Shown here: in pieces, positions 9,758 to 17,519 of the stretch
How the letters are laid out: every line of letters starts with the position of its first letter
Position numbering within the stretch: the stretch's first letter is position 1
NCBI GenBank assembly: GCA_021772895.1
Contig: JAJFLC010000015.1
Coordinates: 1 to 64,000, forward strand
Source: Mariprofundaceae bacterium
GTDB lineage: Bacteria; Pseudomonadota; Zetaproteobacteria; Mariprofundales; Mariprofundaceae
Reading direction: 5' to 3'
Length of the DNA stretch: 64,000 nt
Made by a program: the position numbers and the translations under genes
Notes under the pieces: generated by a model
Database searches by the model: none
The model's input: only the letters and a program-made list of their open reading frames with translations
What the model was told of the DNA's origin: nothing

Positions 9758-12412
9758 ATGAATGACAAAGAGATGAATTTAGAAAACAGTCATGAAAGTG
9801 GTTTTATTCTCATCACCGCAATTATGATTGTGGCTATTTTAACCATTGTGGGTACGACAGCGTGGTTCAAAACCAATATTCAAATGAAAGTATCTGTAAC
9901 CGTCTTAGAGTCGGAGCAGGCCTTTGCAGCAGGCAATGCAGGATTGGAAACAACCTATGCCTATTGGTCGTACGATCCTTATGGTCAGAGTGAATACACG
10001 GATGTTCAAAATGATATTATAAATGATACAACGGTTTCAGGCATTTATATTGATTTGCTTGACCCATATTCCATGGAAGACCTGCTTGCCATTGCCACAT
10101 CAACCTATTCAAAGACAGATGTGGATGACCTGATCGCCACAACAACAGGTATTCGTGTTTACAATGTTACCAGTTCGGGAATGACTGCGGTGGCGAATTC
10201 CGCCTGGGGAACATTTGACCCGCAAGTGGCTGTGTGGGCAACCAGTTTCAGCTCACAAAATGAGCCCAATTATCCTTACGGTGTGAACAATGCCAATGTT
10301 AATACAGGCAGTTGCGCAGACTGTAATCTTGTGGTCTATGCACTGGGTCGCTCCGGTAATGCCAGTCACCTCCTGCGGCAGACCTTCTCTTCAGTCAGTT
10401 TTAATATTACCGGCGTTTCAGCCATCACCAATGCGCCGGCCTACGACTCATTTTCAGAGATGTATAACGCCGTCTGTCCATACTCGACGCCCATAAGCGA
10501 TACAGCGAACACACCAGGTGCAAAAGGCGCAACCAATGGACTGGTTGTTGTTGATATTACACAATCGACCGATGGTAACGCTTTAAAATCCAATGCCAGT
10601 GTTGGACGCGCAGGAAAAGCATTTCGGAGTGGCGTCAACTCCAATCCGGCATTGACGATTGATAGTAATCCGGAGATTGTTTTTGACCCGACGGTAGAGA
10701 GCAGTACCGCCTCGCCGCAGGTCGACCATAATCAGCAATCACCCACTTCATCCAATTCTCCGTTTATTGAAGAGAACCAAACGCTCAACTGGTTCACATC
10801 GGCCAATAACCATCTCTTCAATCTCGATATCTATCGTGAAGCAGCCAACACCATCCGCACTGGCACCAAGGGCTGGACAACGGCAACGGAGAAGGGGATA
10901 GACTGGACGCTGGCAACAGACCGCGACGGCCCCTATAACCTTGCAACGGGTAACAGCGGCATACCGCGCTCCGGCACACTGACGGTGCGTGAATTCATGT
11001 ACAATGTTCAACGGGCCATTCCAATGTATGGCCTTGTCCGTGTTCTTGTCCCGACATTGATCGATTCCGGCGGCGATTTTGGTGCAGGTCTCGCATGCGA
11101 CACGGGAACAGACACATTTACCATCTACTCACAGAATCCGCAGGTTAGCCGTTATGGCGTTCTCTCTGCAGCGAACGTTTTGGCCCAGACAGGCGATGGC
11201 GGTTCTGAAGCTGTGGACATCAAAGATATGGATATATCAGCCTCGCCAGCCAGCACCACCAATGTTCAGGCCAAAGTGATTGTCTATGGCATGCTTTTTA
11301 TCGACTATTATCACGATTCCGATGACAACGGCCTCTATGATGCGGTCAATGACAAGCTCTTTACCCCGGTTGAATCGGTTGATATCTATATGAAAATTCA
11401 TATACCGCTGATCATTAACCCTGCACTGGATGGCACTGACTCAGGTCTTGCCGATGATTCTGCAACAGCCGGTAAGGATTACAGCCATGTTAGTGCCGCC
11501 AAAGGTAAGTGGTATGGTATGGATCTTGATAACTCTCCTGATGGTGAGATGGATCTGATGAGCATGCCCTATACTGACTCATCCGACCCTTCCATCTTTG
11601 AAGTGGCAGTCAGTAGTCGGGGTTTTGGTTCGGCGGGTTCAAGCACCTATTTCACATCCAAAGCGTCCGGGCGAAATGTGGCGGCCGGTTTTGTCAACAT
11701 GCTCTATGGTACAAACAGGGGGCATGCTGGCGGCGCAACGCTGGCCAAACGATTGGCCTACTACCTGAACACCAAAAAGGCGGCCTCCACCGCGCAGATC
11801 GCCGATTTCCCATCCAATTCGCTGGCCAGTTTTCAGGCATTTTATATTGGCAATAACGGTACAGGTACGACACCGGATGCGGCAGATGTCTATCACCTGA
11901 TCTCACCCAGTGGTTATGTGCATGGCTGGCGAAGGGCTTTTCAGGTCACAACCATGCCAGCAAATGTCTGGAATGATAATTTAATCGCTACCACTTCATC
12001 TTATTATGCCGAGCGAAGTCAGTATATGCACGTCAGCAGTGATGCCGATGGTGTCATGATCGATAGCGATTTTGCCGACCTGCCAGCCGAGATCTATTCA
12101 GGAGGACTGCTGGATATGCACGGTAATGTAAATGTATCGGGTGTGGTCTACACACCGATGCAGATTGAACTGGAAGCCAAAGATAACGGCAACTACAAAG
12201 GCACGGCTGATGAAGGACCTGCCCGGCAATATGTGAATGGCTCTCTGATCGGCGGCTTCGGCGTTTATGTACAGAATAAAAAAAATGGCAGCGTGAACGG
12301 TACCGATGACGGCCTGACCGTGATTGTCTATGACCCGACAGCGGTCGACAAGTTAAGCACCAATGCGCCCGAATCGGTTCTGGCCCGGCGCTACTGGCAG
12401 GCACTGCCATGA
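9758..12412 (+). CDS. giant PilX-like minor pilin with large C-terminal extracellular region
   Basis: 884 residues. The first about 65 residues match PilX-type N-termini: ESGFILITAIMIVAILTIVG prepilin helix and EQAFAAGNAGLE. PilX proteins are usually about 150-200 residues, so some 700 residues are extra. In the extension I see a CADC pair (in NTGSCADCNLVV, near residue 190) and two acidic calcium-loop-like motifs, DSDDNGLYD at 520-528 and DLDNSPDGEMD near 589. These recall PilY1 calcium sites, but no PilY1 propeller signature is recognised. The classical pilY1 gene is missing from the operon, so this protein may take its place. The next gene overlaps its stop. Confidence 0.75.
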   Translation: MNDKEMNLENSHESGFILITAIMIVAILTIVGTTAWFKTNIQMKVSVTVLESEQAFAAGNAGLETTYAYWSYDPYGQSEYTDVQNDIINDTTVSGIYIDLLDPYSMEDLLAIATSTYSKTDVDDLIATTTGIRVYNVTSSGMTAVANSAWGTFDPQVAVWATSFSSQNEPNYPYGVNNANVNTGSCADCNLVVYALGRSGNASHLLRQTFSSVSFNITGVSAITNAPAYDSFSEMYNAVCPYSTPISDTANTPGAKGATNGLVVVDITQSTDGNALKSNASVGRAGKAFRSGVNSNPALTIDSNPEIVFDPTVESSTASPQVDHNQQSPTSSNSPFIEENQTLNWFTSANNHLFNLDIYREAANTIRTGTKGWTTATEKGIDWTLATDRDGPYNLATGNSGIPRSGTLTVREFMYNVQRAIPMYGLVRVLVPTLIDSGGDFGAGLACDTGTDTFTIYSQNPQVSRYGVLSAANVLAQTGDGGSEAVDIKDMDISASPASTTNVQAKVIVYGMLFIDYYHDSDDNGLYDAVNDKLFTPVESVDIYMKIHIPLIINPALDGTDSGLADDSATAGKDYSHVSAAKGKWYGMDLDNSPDGEMDLMSMPYTDSSDPSIFEVAVSSRGFGSAGSSTYFTSKASGRNVAAGFVNMLYGTNRGHAGGATLAKRLAYYLNTKKAASTAQIADFPSNSLASFQAFYIGNNGTGTTPDAADVYHLISPSGYVHGWRRAFQVTTMPANVWNDNLIATTSSYYAERSQYMHVSSDADGVMIDSDFADLPAEIYSGGLLDMHGNVNVSGVVYTPMQIELEAKDNGNYKGTADEGPARQYVNGSLIGGFGVYVQNKKNGSVNGTDDGLTVIVYDPTAVDKLSTNAPESVLARRYWQALP

Positions 12413-12894
12413 TCATGCGTTATACAATACCGCTTATTTTCTTTATGGCGTTCACATCACCGTTGCCTGTATCAGGTGACCATATTCATCATTGGCGTGA
12501 TAGTAGTGGCGTGCTTCATTTCACCGATAACCCTTGTCATGTGCCCGCCCAGTATAGGCAGGGCAGCTCTATGGAGATTGAAGACTTTGATTCTGATGAT
12601 CAGGTGGCAAAGATTGAAGATGACGATGATGAAGAGTTTCATGGTCTGGAGCTGTGGAGTTATGTCTGCGCATCATGTCATCACACAGGGTTTGGTTTCA
12701 AAGGTGATAAAGTGGGACTGGGCAGAATCCTTGTTGACCGTACAACACGGTTTCCAAAAACAGTTGAGCAGATTGTATCAAAATTGAAACACGCTACATC
12801 AGGGCGTTTAAGCGACATGCCAAAAATTGATGTCAGTGATGAAGGTCTTCTAGGCCTTGCTGAATATTTACTGGATAAGGATACAGAGGAGTAA
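12409..12894 (+). CDS. exported DUF4124 / monohaem c-type cytochrome fusion
   Basis: 161 residues. A signal peptide (1-22) is followed by a DUF4124-like segment (HHWRDSSGVLHFTDNPC, 27-43), a very acidic linker (55-77), and a small cytochrome c domain with haem motif CASCH at 87-91 and Met137 (LSDMPKI) as likely axial ligand. DUF4124 is a short exported domain often found with envelope proteins. It should be exported and receive haem in the periplasm. It is translationally coupled to the giant PilX-like gene (ATGA), so it is the last gene of the pilin operon. A cytochrome in a minor pilin operon is unusual; electron transfer at the pilus base is an inference. Confidence 0.85.
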   Translation: MIMRYTIPLIFFMAFTSPLPVSGDHIHHWRDSSGVLHFTDNPCHVPAQYRQGSSMEIEDFDSDDQVAKIEDDDDEEFHGLELWSYVCASCHHTGFGFKGDKVGLGRILVDRTTRFPKTVEQIVSKLKHATSGRLSDMPKIDVSDEGLLGLAEYLLDKDTEE

Positions 12895-12955
12895 TACGCT
12901 TCACTTTTAACAATTTCTTCTTTGCCTATTCGAGTTTAGAGGCCAGACTTCTCTG

Positions 12956-14125
12956 GTGACTCGAGACCCAACATCTAAAAAATCAATACGTAAATTAGCC
13001 TGTGAGCAGGGTTTCGACCTCTGTTGTTTTACAAAACCTGCTTTTTCATCGCAGCACAAAATTCAACTTGATAGCTGGGTCGCAGCTGGCATGCACGGTG
13101 AAATGAGCTATATGGCTGAGGAAACGCGTGTGGAACGTCGTAAACAGCCAGAGAGCATGTTAGAGAGCATCAAAACGGTTATTGCCCTTGGTATGAAGCA
13201 TGTTCCACCACCTTATTCGCTTGACGAGGCCGAAGAGGTCAAAAGCTCAGGTGTCATTGCGGCGTATGCCCATGGCGATGATTATCATGATGTGATGAAA
13301 AAACGGCTGAAGGCATTTGCGCGAGATCTGGATGAGCTTTTAGGTACACATGATCAACGTGTCTACGTGGATACTGCGCCTGTGCTGGAACATGCATTGG
13401 CAGAACGGGCAGGGCTTGGTTGGCAAGGAAAACACACCCTGACCATCCATCGTGAACATGGTTCCTATCTCATGCTGGGCGAACTCTTCACGACAGCAGA
13501 AATTGAACCTGATGAACCCACCAGCTTCCATTGTGGCAGTTGCACAGCCTGTATCGATGTCTGCCCAACACAAGCCATTGTGGCACCGTTTGTGGTTGAT
13601 GCACGACTTTGTATTTCTTATCTAACGATTGAATACAGGGGCTTTATTCCTGAAAAACTTCGACCGCTTATGGGAAATCGAATTTATGGCTGTGATGATT
13701 GTCAGCTCGTCTGCCCGTGGAATCAAAAGGCGGAAGTAATCGAATTGGATCATCTTCAACCGAGGCATGAAAATATACTGCCAGCGCTATCCGCCCTATT
13801 TGAACTGAATGAAGAGGGTTTTCGGGAGCGTTTCCGCAAATCTCCAATGAAGCGACCGGGCAGGGCAGGGTTGCTAAGAAATGTAGCCATCGCCATGGGT
13901 AATTCGCAAAACATTGCGTTTGTCCCACAGCTTTTGATTGCGTTGCATGATAACGAAGCTTTGATTCGTGGGCATAGCGCATGGGCTTTGGCTCAGTTAT
14001 TTCCGTATGCGATGGATGGGGAAATTATAAATCAATTAACGTATCATTCGCATCAGGAAAAAAATAATGAGGTATTAGATGAACTGCATCTGGCCCTCAA
14101 AAACATTGGAGTTTTGAACGAATGA
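12956..14125 (+). CDS. queG: epoxyqueuosine reductase QueG
   Basis: 389 residues from a GTG start. Cobalamin- and iron-sulphur-dependent enzyme that reduces epoxyqueuosine to queuosine in tRNA, the last step of Q34 synthesis. Eight cluster Cys are visible: CX2CX2CX3C at 193-203, Cys219, and CX2CX3C at 246-253, as for two 4Fe-4S clusters. The family catalytic Asp lies in VYVDTAPVLE (Asp139). C-terminal HEAT-like repeats (about 310-385) bind tRNA. The ribosome site is weak. It overlaps gph by 4 bases and heads the queG-gph-thiE-thiD operon. Confidence 0.96.
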   Translation: MTRDPTSKKSIRKLACEQGFDLCCFTKPAFSSQHKIQLDSWVAAGMHGEMSYMAEETRVERRKQPESMLESIKTVIALGMKHVPPPYSLDEAEEVKSSGVIAAYAHGDDYHDVMKKRLKAFARDLDELLGTHDQRVYVDTAPVLEHALAERAGLGWQGKHTLTIHREHGSYLMLGELFTTAEIEPDEPTSFHCGSCTACIDVCPTQAIVAPFVVDARLCISYLTIEYRGFIPEKLRPLMGNRIYGCDDCQLVCPWNQKAEVIELDHLQPRHENILPALSALFELNEEGFRERFRKSPMKRPGRAGLLRNVAIAMGNSQNIAFVPQLLIALHDNEALIRGHSAWALAQLFPYAMDGEIINQLTYHSHQEKNNEVLDELHLALKNIGVLNE

Positions 14126-14781
14126 GTACGCCCAAAGCATTTATATTTGACCTGGATGGAACCCTCGTGGACGCACTGCCGGATATTCAGGCCAATGCCA
14201 ACCGGGCATTGAAACAGTGTGGTTATGATTTCCAAATGACACTGGCAGAGACACAGCCCCATGTGGGCGGTGGTGCACAGAAACTTGCTTCCAACGTGTT
14301 GGGCAAACCCATGGATCACCCGGATACCATGGCCATGTATCACGCTTTTGCTGATATTTATGAGAAGCATCCCGCTGATTTTGGAAAACCTTTTCCGGGT
14401 GTTATGCATACACTCAATGCATTGAAGGCTAAGGGTATTCCGATGTCTGTTGTGACCGCGAAACCTGCCAAAGCCCGTGTGAAAGTGTTGGACCAGATGG
14501 GTTTGACTCCATACCTGACACTGGCACTGTCACCTGAAGATGGTTTTGCCAAAAAACCTGCACCGGACATGTTAATCGAGTGCTGCCGGGCCATGGGTGT
14601 TGACCCTGCTGATACCGTTATGGTTGGCGATACACGTTTTGATGTGGAGGCAGGTTTCAATGCACATTGCCACACGGTCGCATTTGCCGAACACGGTTAT
14701 CAGGATGTGCCGGAAGAGTACGCAGCACGTGTTGTAAGCCTGTCGGACTTCAAGGATCTGTTGAAACTTCTCGATGACTAA
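14122..14781 (+). CDS. gph: phosphoglycolate phosphatase-like HAD hydrolase
   Basis: 219 residues of the HAD superfamily, subfamily I with a helical cap. Motif I DLDGTLVD (nucleophile Asp9, Asp11), motif II VTAK, motif III Lys in FAKKPAP and motif IV VGDTRFD are all present. The spacing and cap are those of phosphoglycolate phosphatases, which remove 2-phosphoglycolate made by RuBisCO or DNA repair. In an operon with thiE and thiD, a role as thiamine phosphate phosphatase is an alternative worth keeping. It overlaps queG by 4 and thiE by 8 bases. Confidence 0.85.
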   Translation: MSTPKAFIFDLDGTLVDALPDIQANANRALKQCGYDFQMTLAETQPHVGGGAQKLASNVLGKPMDHPDTMAMYHAFADIYEKHPADFGKPFPGVMHTLNALKAKGIPMSVVTAKPAKARVKVLDQMGLTPYLTLALSPEDGFAKKPAPDMLIECCRAMGVDPADTVMVGDTRFDVEAGFNAHCHTVAFAEHGYQDVPEEYAARVVSLSDFKDLLKLLDD

Positions 14782-15418
14782 TAAAATCACCAAAGCTATC
14801 ACTGGCATTTACGGCATTCTGCCTGCCGATCTTGCAATCGATGATCTGCTTAAACGTGCTGAAGCTGCGTTGAAAGGTGGAGCGAAAACCTTGCAGTTTC
14901 GCGATAAAAAGCAGGGATATAAACAGGCTTTAAAGTGGGGAAAGGCCCTGCGCGAGTTAACAGTCCAATATAATGCAAAGCTTATGATTAACGATTCGAT
15001 TCAGCTTGCCCATGATACGGGTGCTGATGGTGTTCATTTGGGGAAGGGGGATATTGAGAGCCTGACCCAACTCCGCCAACATGCAGGAGAAGGACTCATT
15101 CTCGGTGTCACGTGCCGTGCAGACGCAGTCTTTGGCAAAGAAGCACTTGAGAGTGGGGCGGATTACCTCTCTTTTGGTGCTGTTTTCCCAACCCACAGCA
15201 AGCCGGAGGTGCCTGTGATTGGCTTGCCACGCCTGCAAAAGGCCAAACAGCTCTTTCCTGCTGCCAATGTTGTAGCCATTGGTGGCATTACATTGGCAAC
15301 CATCCCGGCGATTAAAAAAACAGGTGTGGATGCAGCGGCTGTGATCTCCGGTCTCTTTGCAGCAGAAGATATTGAGGCAACAGCTCGGCAAATGCTTGAG
15401 GCATGGGAGTCGCGTTGA
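14774..15418 (+). CDS. thiE: thiamine-phosphate synthase ThiE
   Basis: 214 residues forming a TIM barrel. Recognised by LQFRDK near residue 43 (pyrimidine/phosphate site), LMINDSIQLA, GVHLGKGD, the LGVTCRA segment (usual family form LGVS.H; here His is replaced), SFGAVFPTHSK and AIGGIT. It couples hydroxymethylpyrimidine diphosphate to the thiazole phosphate carboxylate to give thiamine phosphate. It overlaps gph by 8 and thiD by 16 bases, so the last three genes of this operon are translationally linked. Confidence 0.95.
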   Translation: MTNKITKAITGIYGILPADLAIDDLLKRAEAALKGGAKTLQFRDKKQGYKQALKWGKALRELTVQYNAKLMINDSIQLAHDTGADGVHLGKGDIESLTQLRQHAGEGLILGVTCRADAVFGKEALESGADYLSFGAVFPTHSKPEVPVIGLPRLQKAKQLFPAANVVAIGGITLATIPAIKKTGVDAAAVISGLFAAEDIEATARQMLEAWESR

Positions 15419-16149
15419 AACCCGTCTGCCTGACGGTTGGTGGTTCAGATTCATGTTCAGGCGCAGGTATTCAGGCAGACCTGAGGGTTTTTGAGCACCT
15501 GGGAGTGAAAGGTTGTTCTGCTATTACCGCACTTACGGCACAGAACCCGGATCAAATTCTAAGTATTCATCCGTCACCCATCGAACATTTCCTCTTTGAG
15601 TTGGAGAGCATTCATCACTATTATGATATCGCCTGTATAAAAACAGGCATGTTGTTTGATGATAAACACATTCAAAAACTTTCCGACTTCCTGCACCGCA
15701 TACAATACAGTGCAGGACTGGTTATTGATCCTGTTTTTGTCTCCACATCAGGAAAAAGTCTGCTTGAAAAAAATGCAATTTCCGTCTTATTGGAAACTCT
15801 AACACCATTTGCAAGTTTGATTACGCCCAATCACGATGAAGCTCAGTTGATACTCGGAAAACCGATTGAAGACCCGCTCGAAGCTGCCAGTGAAATCATG
15901 TTGAAACTCAAAACCTCTGTATTATTAAAAGGTGGTGATCGTGATGGCGAAACCATTCATGATCTGTTTTGTGATGCATCCGGTGATGTCATGGTGTTTA
16001 AACATGCACGAAAAATTCTGAATAAAGAAAAAGCGCATGGCACTGGCTGCCGTTTAGCGTCTGCAATTTCAGCCTATATCGCTTTAGGGGAATCACTTGA
16101 GCAAGCTGTTCACAATGCTGAAGCGTGGTTGCAAACAACCTTACAATAA
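15403..16149 (+). CDS. thiD: hydroxymethylpyrimidine (phosphate) kinase ThiD
   Basis: 248 residues of the ribokinase-like family. N-terminal GGSDSCSGAGIQADLRVFEH (usual family form GGSDSSGGAGIQAD) and the C-terminal anion-hole and catalytic segment HGTGCRLASAISAYIA, which normally reads GTGCTLSSAI; the Arg in place of Thr is unusual. It phosphorylates HMP and HMP-P for ThiE. The chosen ATG overlaps thiE by 16 bases; a TTG four codons later would remove most of that overlap. It ends the operon; no clear terminator follows. Confidence 0.94.
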   Translation: MGVALKPVCLTVGGSDSCSGAGIQADLRVFEHLGVKGCSAITALTAQNPDQILSIHPSPIEHFLFELESIHHYYDIACIKTGMLFDDKHIQKLSDFLHRIQYSAGLVIDPVFVSTSGKSLLEKNAISVLLETLTPFASLITPNHDEAQLILGKPIEDPLEAASEIMLKLKTSVLLKGGDRDGETIHDLFCDASGDVMVFKHARKILNKEKAHGTGCRLASAISAYIALGESLEQAVHNAEAWLQTTLQ

Positions 16150-16433
16150 GTGACTTTAAATTGCTTTAAGGCAACAAATCTTTACTCAGACTTAAAATGA
16201 GTATTTAACATATGGATAACTTAAACTATAGTTAGCTTCGAAGGTGAAGGGGACTAGGAAAGCATATTGTGAGTTCCATGTTTAACCCTTAAATAACAAT
16301 AGCTTAAATAAGAATGCTTGCTGGTTACTTGGGAAATCCCAATGTTAATTACCTAATAATAAGTGAAAATTAATATTCATGAGTTGCCAGTCTAACAAAA
16401 CATATTAAGCTAAATAAAATTTGGAGTAAGGAA

Positions 16434-16775
16434 ATGGGATTAGCAGAAGTATTAATTAGTTTTGTGGCATTGATGATTGCAGTTTGGGCGTTAATGTTGC
16501 AAAGAAAGCAAATTATAAAAAACAGTAAAATAAATGCACTTGTTCATATGTCTTCGTTATTGAATCAAAAAATCGAGTTTCATTCAAAAATCATTGCAGA
16601 TTTAAAATTAAAAAAAGAAAATTGGAAAGGTCACGCAGAAAAGATCAATAATGACTTGAGACCATTAAAAGAAAAGATCGACTCTGTGCTTATTGACATC
16701 ATAGCAACATATGCTGATATGCCAAATTCAGAAACAATCAAAAAAATGGCCATTGGCGAAAGAAATGTCAGTTAA
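16434..16775 (+). CDS. small membrane-anchored coiled-coil protein, unknown function
   Basis: 113 residues. An N-terminal membrane helix (about 4-22) is followed directly by a basic stretch (QRKQIIKNSK, cytoplasmic by the positive-inside rule) and a long charged helix (30-95), probably a coiled coil. No family recognised. The ribosome site GGAGTAAGG lies just upstream. The gene and the 284 bases before it are markedly A+T-rich compared with thiD, suggesting a recently acquired or fast-evolving segment. The upstream spacer has a short palindrome TTGGGA-AA-TCCCAA near 16331 and no other clear feature. Confidence 0.6.
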   Translation: MGLAEVLISFVALMIAVWALMLQRKQIIKNSKINALVHMSSLLNQKIEFHSKIIADLKLKKENWKGHAEKINNDLRPLKEKIDSVLIDIIATYADMPNSETIKKMAIGERNVS

Positions 16776-16816
16776 CAAGTTCCTTTGCTAAAGATCTTCC
16801 ATAAGTCAGTCACAAA

Positions 16817-16833
16817 CGTTACCTTGTCACATA
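16817..16833 (+). repeat. matS-like site, copy 1 (upstream of MatP-like gene)
   Basis: CGTTACCTTGTCACATA, identical over 17 bases to a second copy at 17119-17135. The core GTTAC-CTT-GTCAC is a palindrome with one mismatched arm base; read on the other strand it is GTGAC-AAG-GTAAC, close to the enterobacterial matS consensus GTGACRNYGTCAC. It lies 13 bases before the MatP-like start codon, so binding there could repress the gene. Confidence 0.5.
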
Positions 16834-16846
16834 TTGGAGGTCTCTT

Positions 16847-17245
16847 ATGGCAAGACAGCGCTATGTTATTTCAGACAGTGACCGATGGTTTGTGATCCGC
16901 TGGTTAGAAAAAAAACTTAAAAACCCCACCTGGTTGGATGAGCACCGAACGTATAAGGCGGGCAGGGCATTTGAGTTGATTCAGGATAGTCATGTACAGC
17001 ATCCGACCGATAGTTTGAACCGCTGGTGTGAAACATGGTTGATGGCCGCTGAGTGGACACAGTTGAAAAATGCCGTCCGTGCAAGCCGTCGAAGGGCGAA
17101 AAAGCCTGAAATCAAAACCGTTACCTTGTCACATAATGCATGGTCTTTGCTAAATTATGTTGCAAACAAAGAAAACTGCACACTTTCAGAAGTTATTGAG
17201 CATCACTTGAGTCATGTGCAGCCAAATGCTGCTAGTGCGCCGTAG
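16847..17245 (+). CDS. MatP-like ribbon-helix-helix DNA-binding protein
   Basis: 132 residues. From memory, the middle and C-terminal parts line up with E. coli MatP: a helical bundle (LNRWCETWLMAAEWTQLKNA), the basic patch VRASRRRAKK where MatP has TIRARRKRH, then an RHH motif (KTVTLSHNAW, then LLNYVANKENCTLSEVIE) where MatP has KSIDLEFIVW...GKTLSETIV. MatP binds matS and organises the chromosome terminus. This version stops after the RHH helix and lacks the C-terminal coiled coil of E. coli MatP. GGAGG ribosome site. The 3' end overlaps the convergent DUF3467 gene by 14 bases. Assignment rests on visual alignment. Confidence 0.65.
   Translation: MARQRYVISDSDRWFVIRWLEKKLKNPTWLDEHRTYKAGRAFELIQDSHVQHPTDSLNRWCETWLMAAEWTQLKNAVRASRRRAKKPEIKTVTLSHNAWSLLNYVANKENCTLSEVIEHHLSHVQPNAASAP
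17119..17135 (+). repeat. matS-like site, copy 2 (inside MatP-like gene)
   Basis: Exact 17-base copy of the site at 16817-16833, located 302 bases away in the same orientation. Here it encodes part of the beta strand of the RHH motif (VTLSH). Two identical copies bracketing most of the gene suggest either paired protein-binding sites or a short duplication. Confidence 0.5.
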
Positions 17246-17519
17246 CATTGTCGGGCAAGCCTGCTGCAACCTCCTGAATTTCACCAAAACGTGCCTCATA
17301 TTTTGCAATATTTTCAAGCATCGCCTGTGCGACACGTTTTGCATGCGAAGGGGAGACGATGACACGGGCATTTACGGTTCCAACAGGGGGAGTCGCCAGA
17401 ATAAAATCCAGTACAAACTCCTCTTGCGTATGGGCAATGACCATATTGTTGGCGTAGGATCCTTTTTGCACCTCAGGGGCCATCTGAATTTGTAATTCCT
17501 GTGGGTTCTGTTCGCTCAT
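17232..17519 (-). CDS. DUF3467 family protein
   Basis: 95 residues. Recognised by KGSYANNMVIAHTQEEFVLDFI and ARVIVSPSHAKRVAQAMLENI, typical of the DUF3467 family, found in many bacteria and archaea with no settled function. No membrane helix or catalytic motif. Its start overlaps the mazG stop (ATGA), so it is translated after MazG; its 3' end runs 14 bases into the convergent MatP-like gene. Confidence 0.88.
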   Translation of the reverse strand: MSEQNPQELQIQMAPEVQKGSYANNMVIAHTQEEFVLDFILATPPVGTVNARVIVSPSHAKRVAQAMLENIAKYEARFGEIQEVAAGLPDNATAH

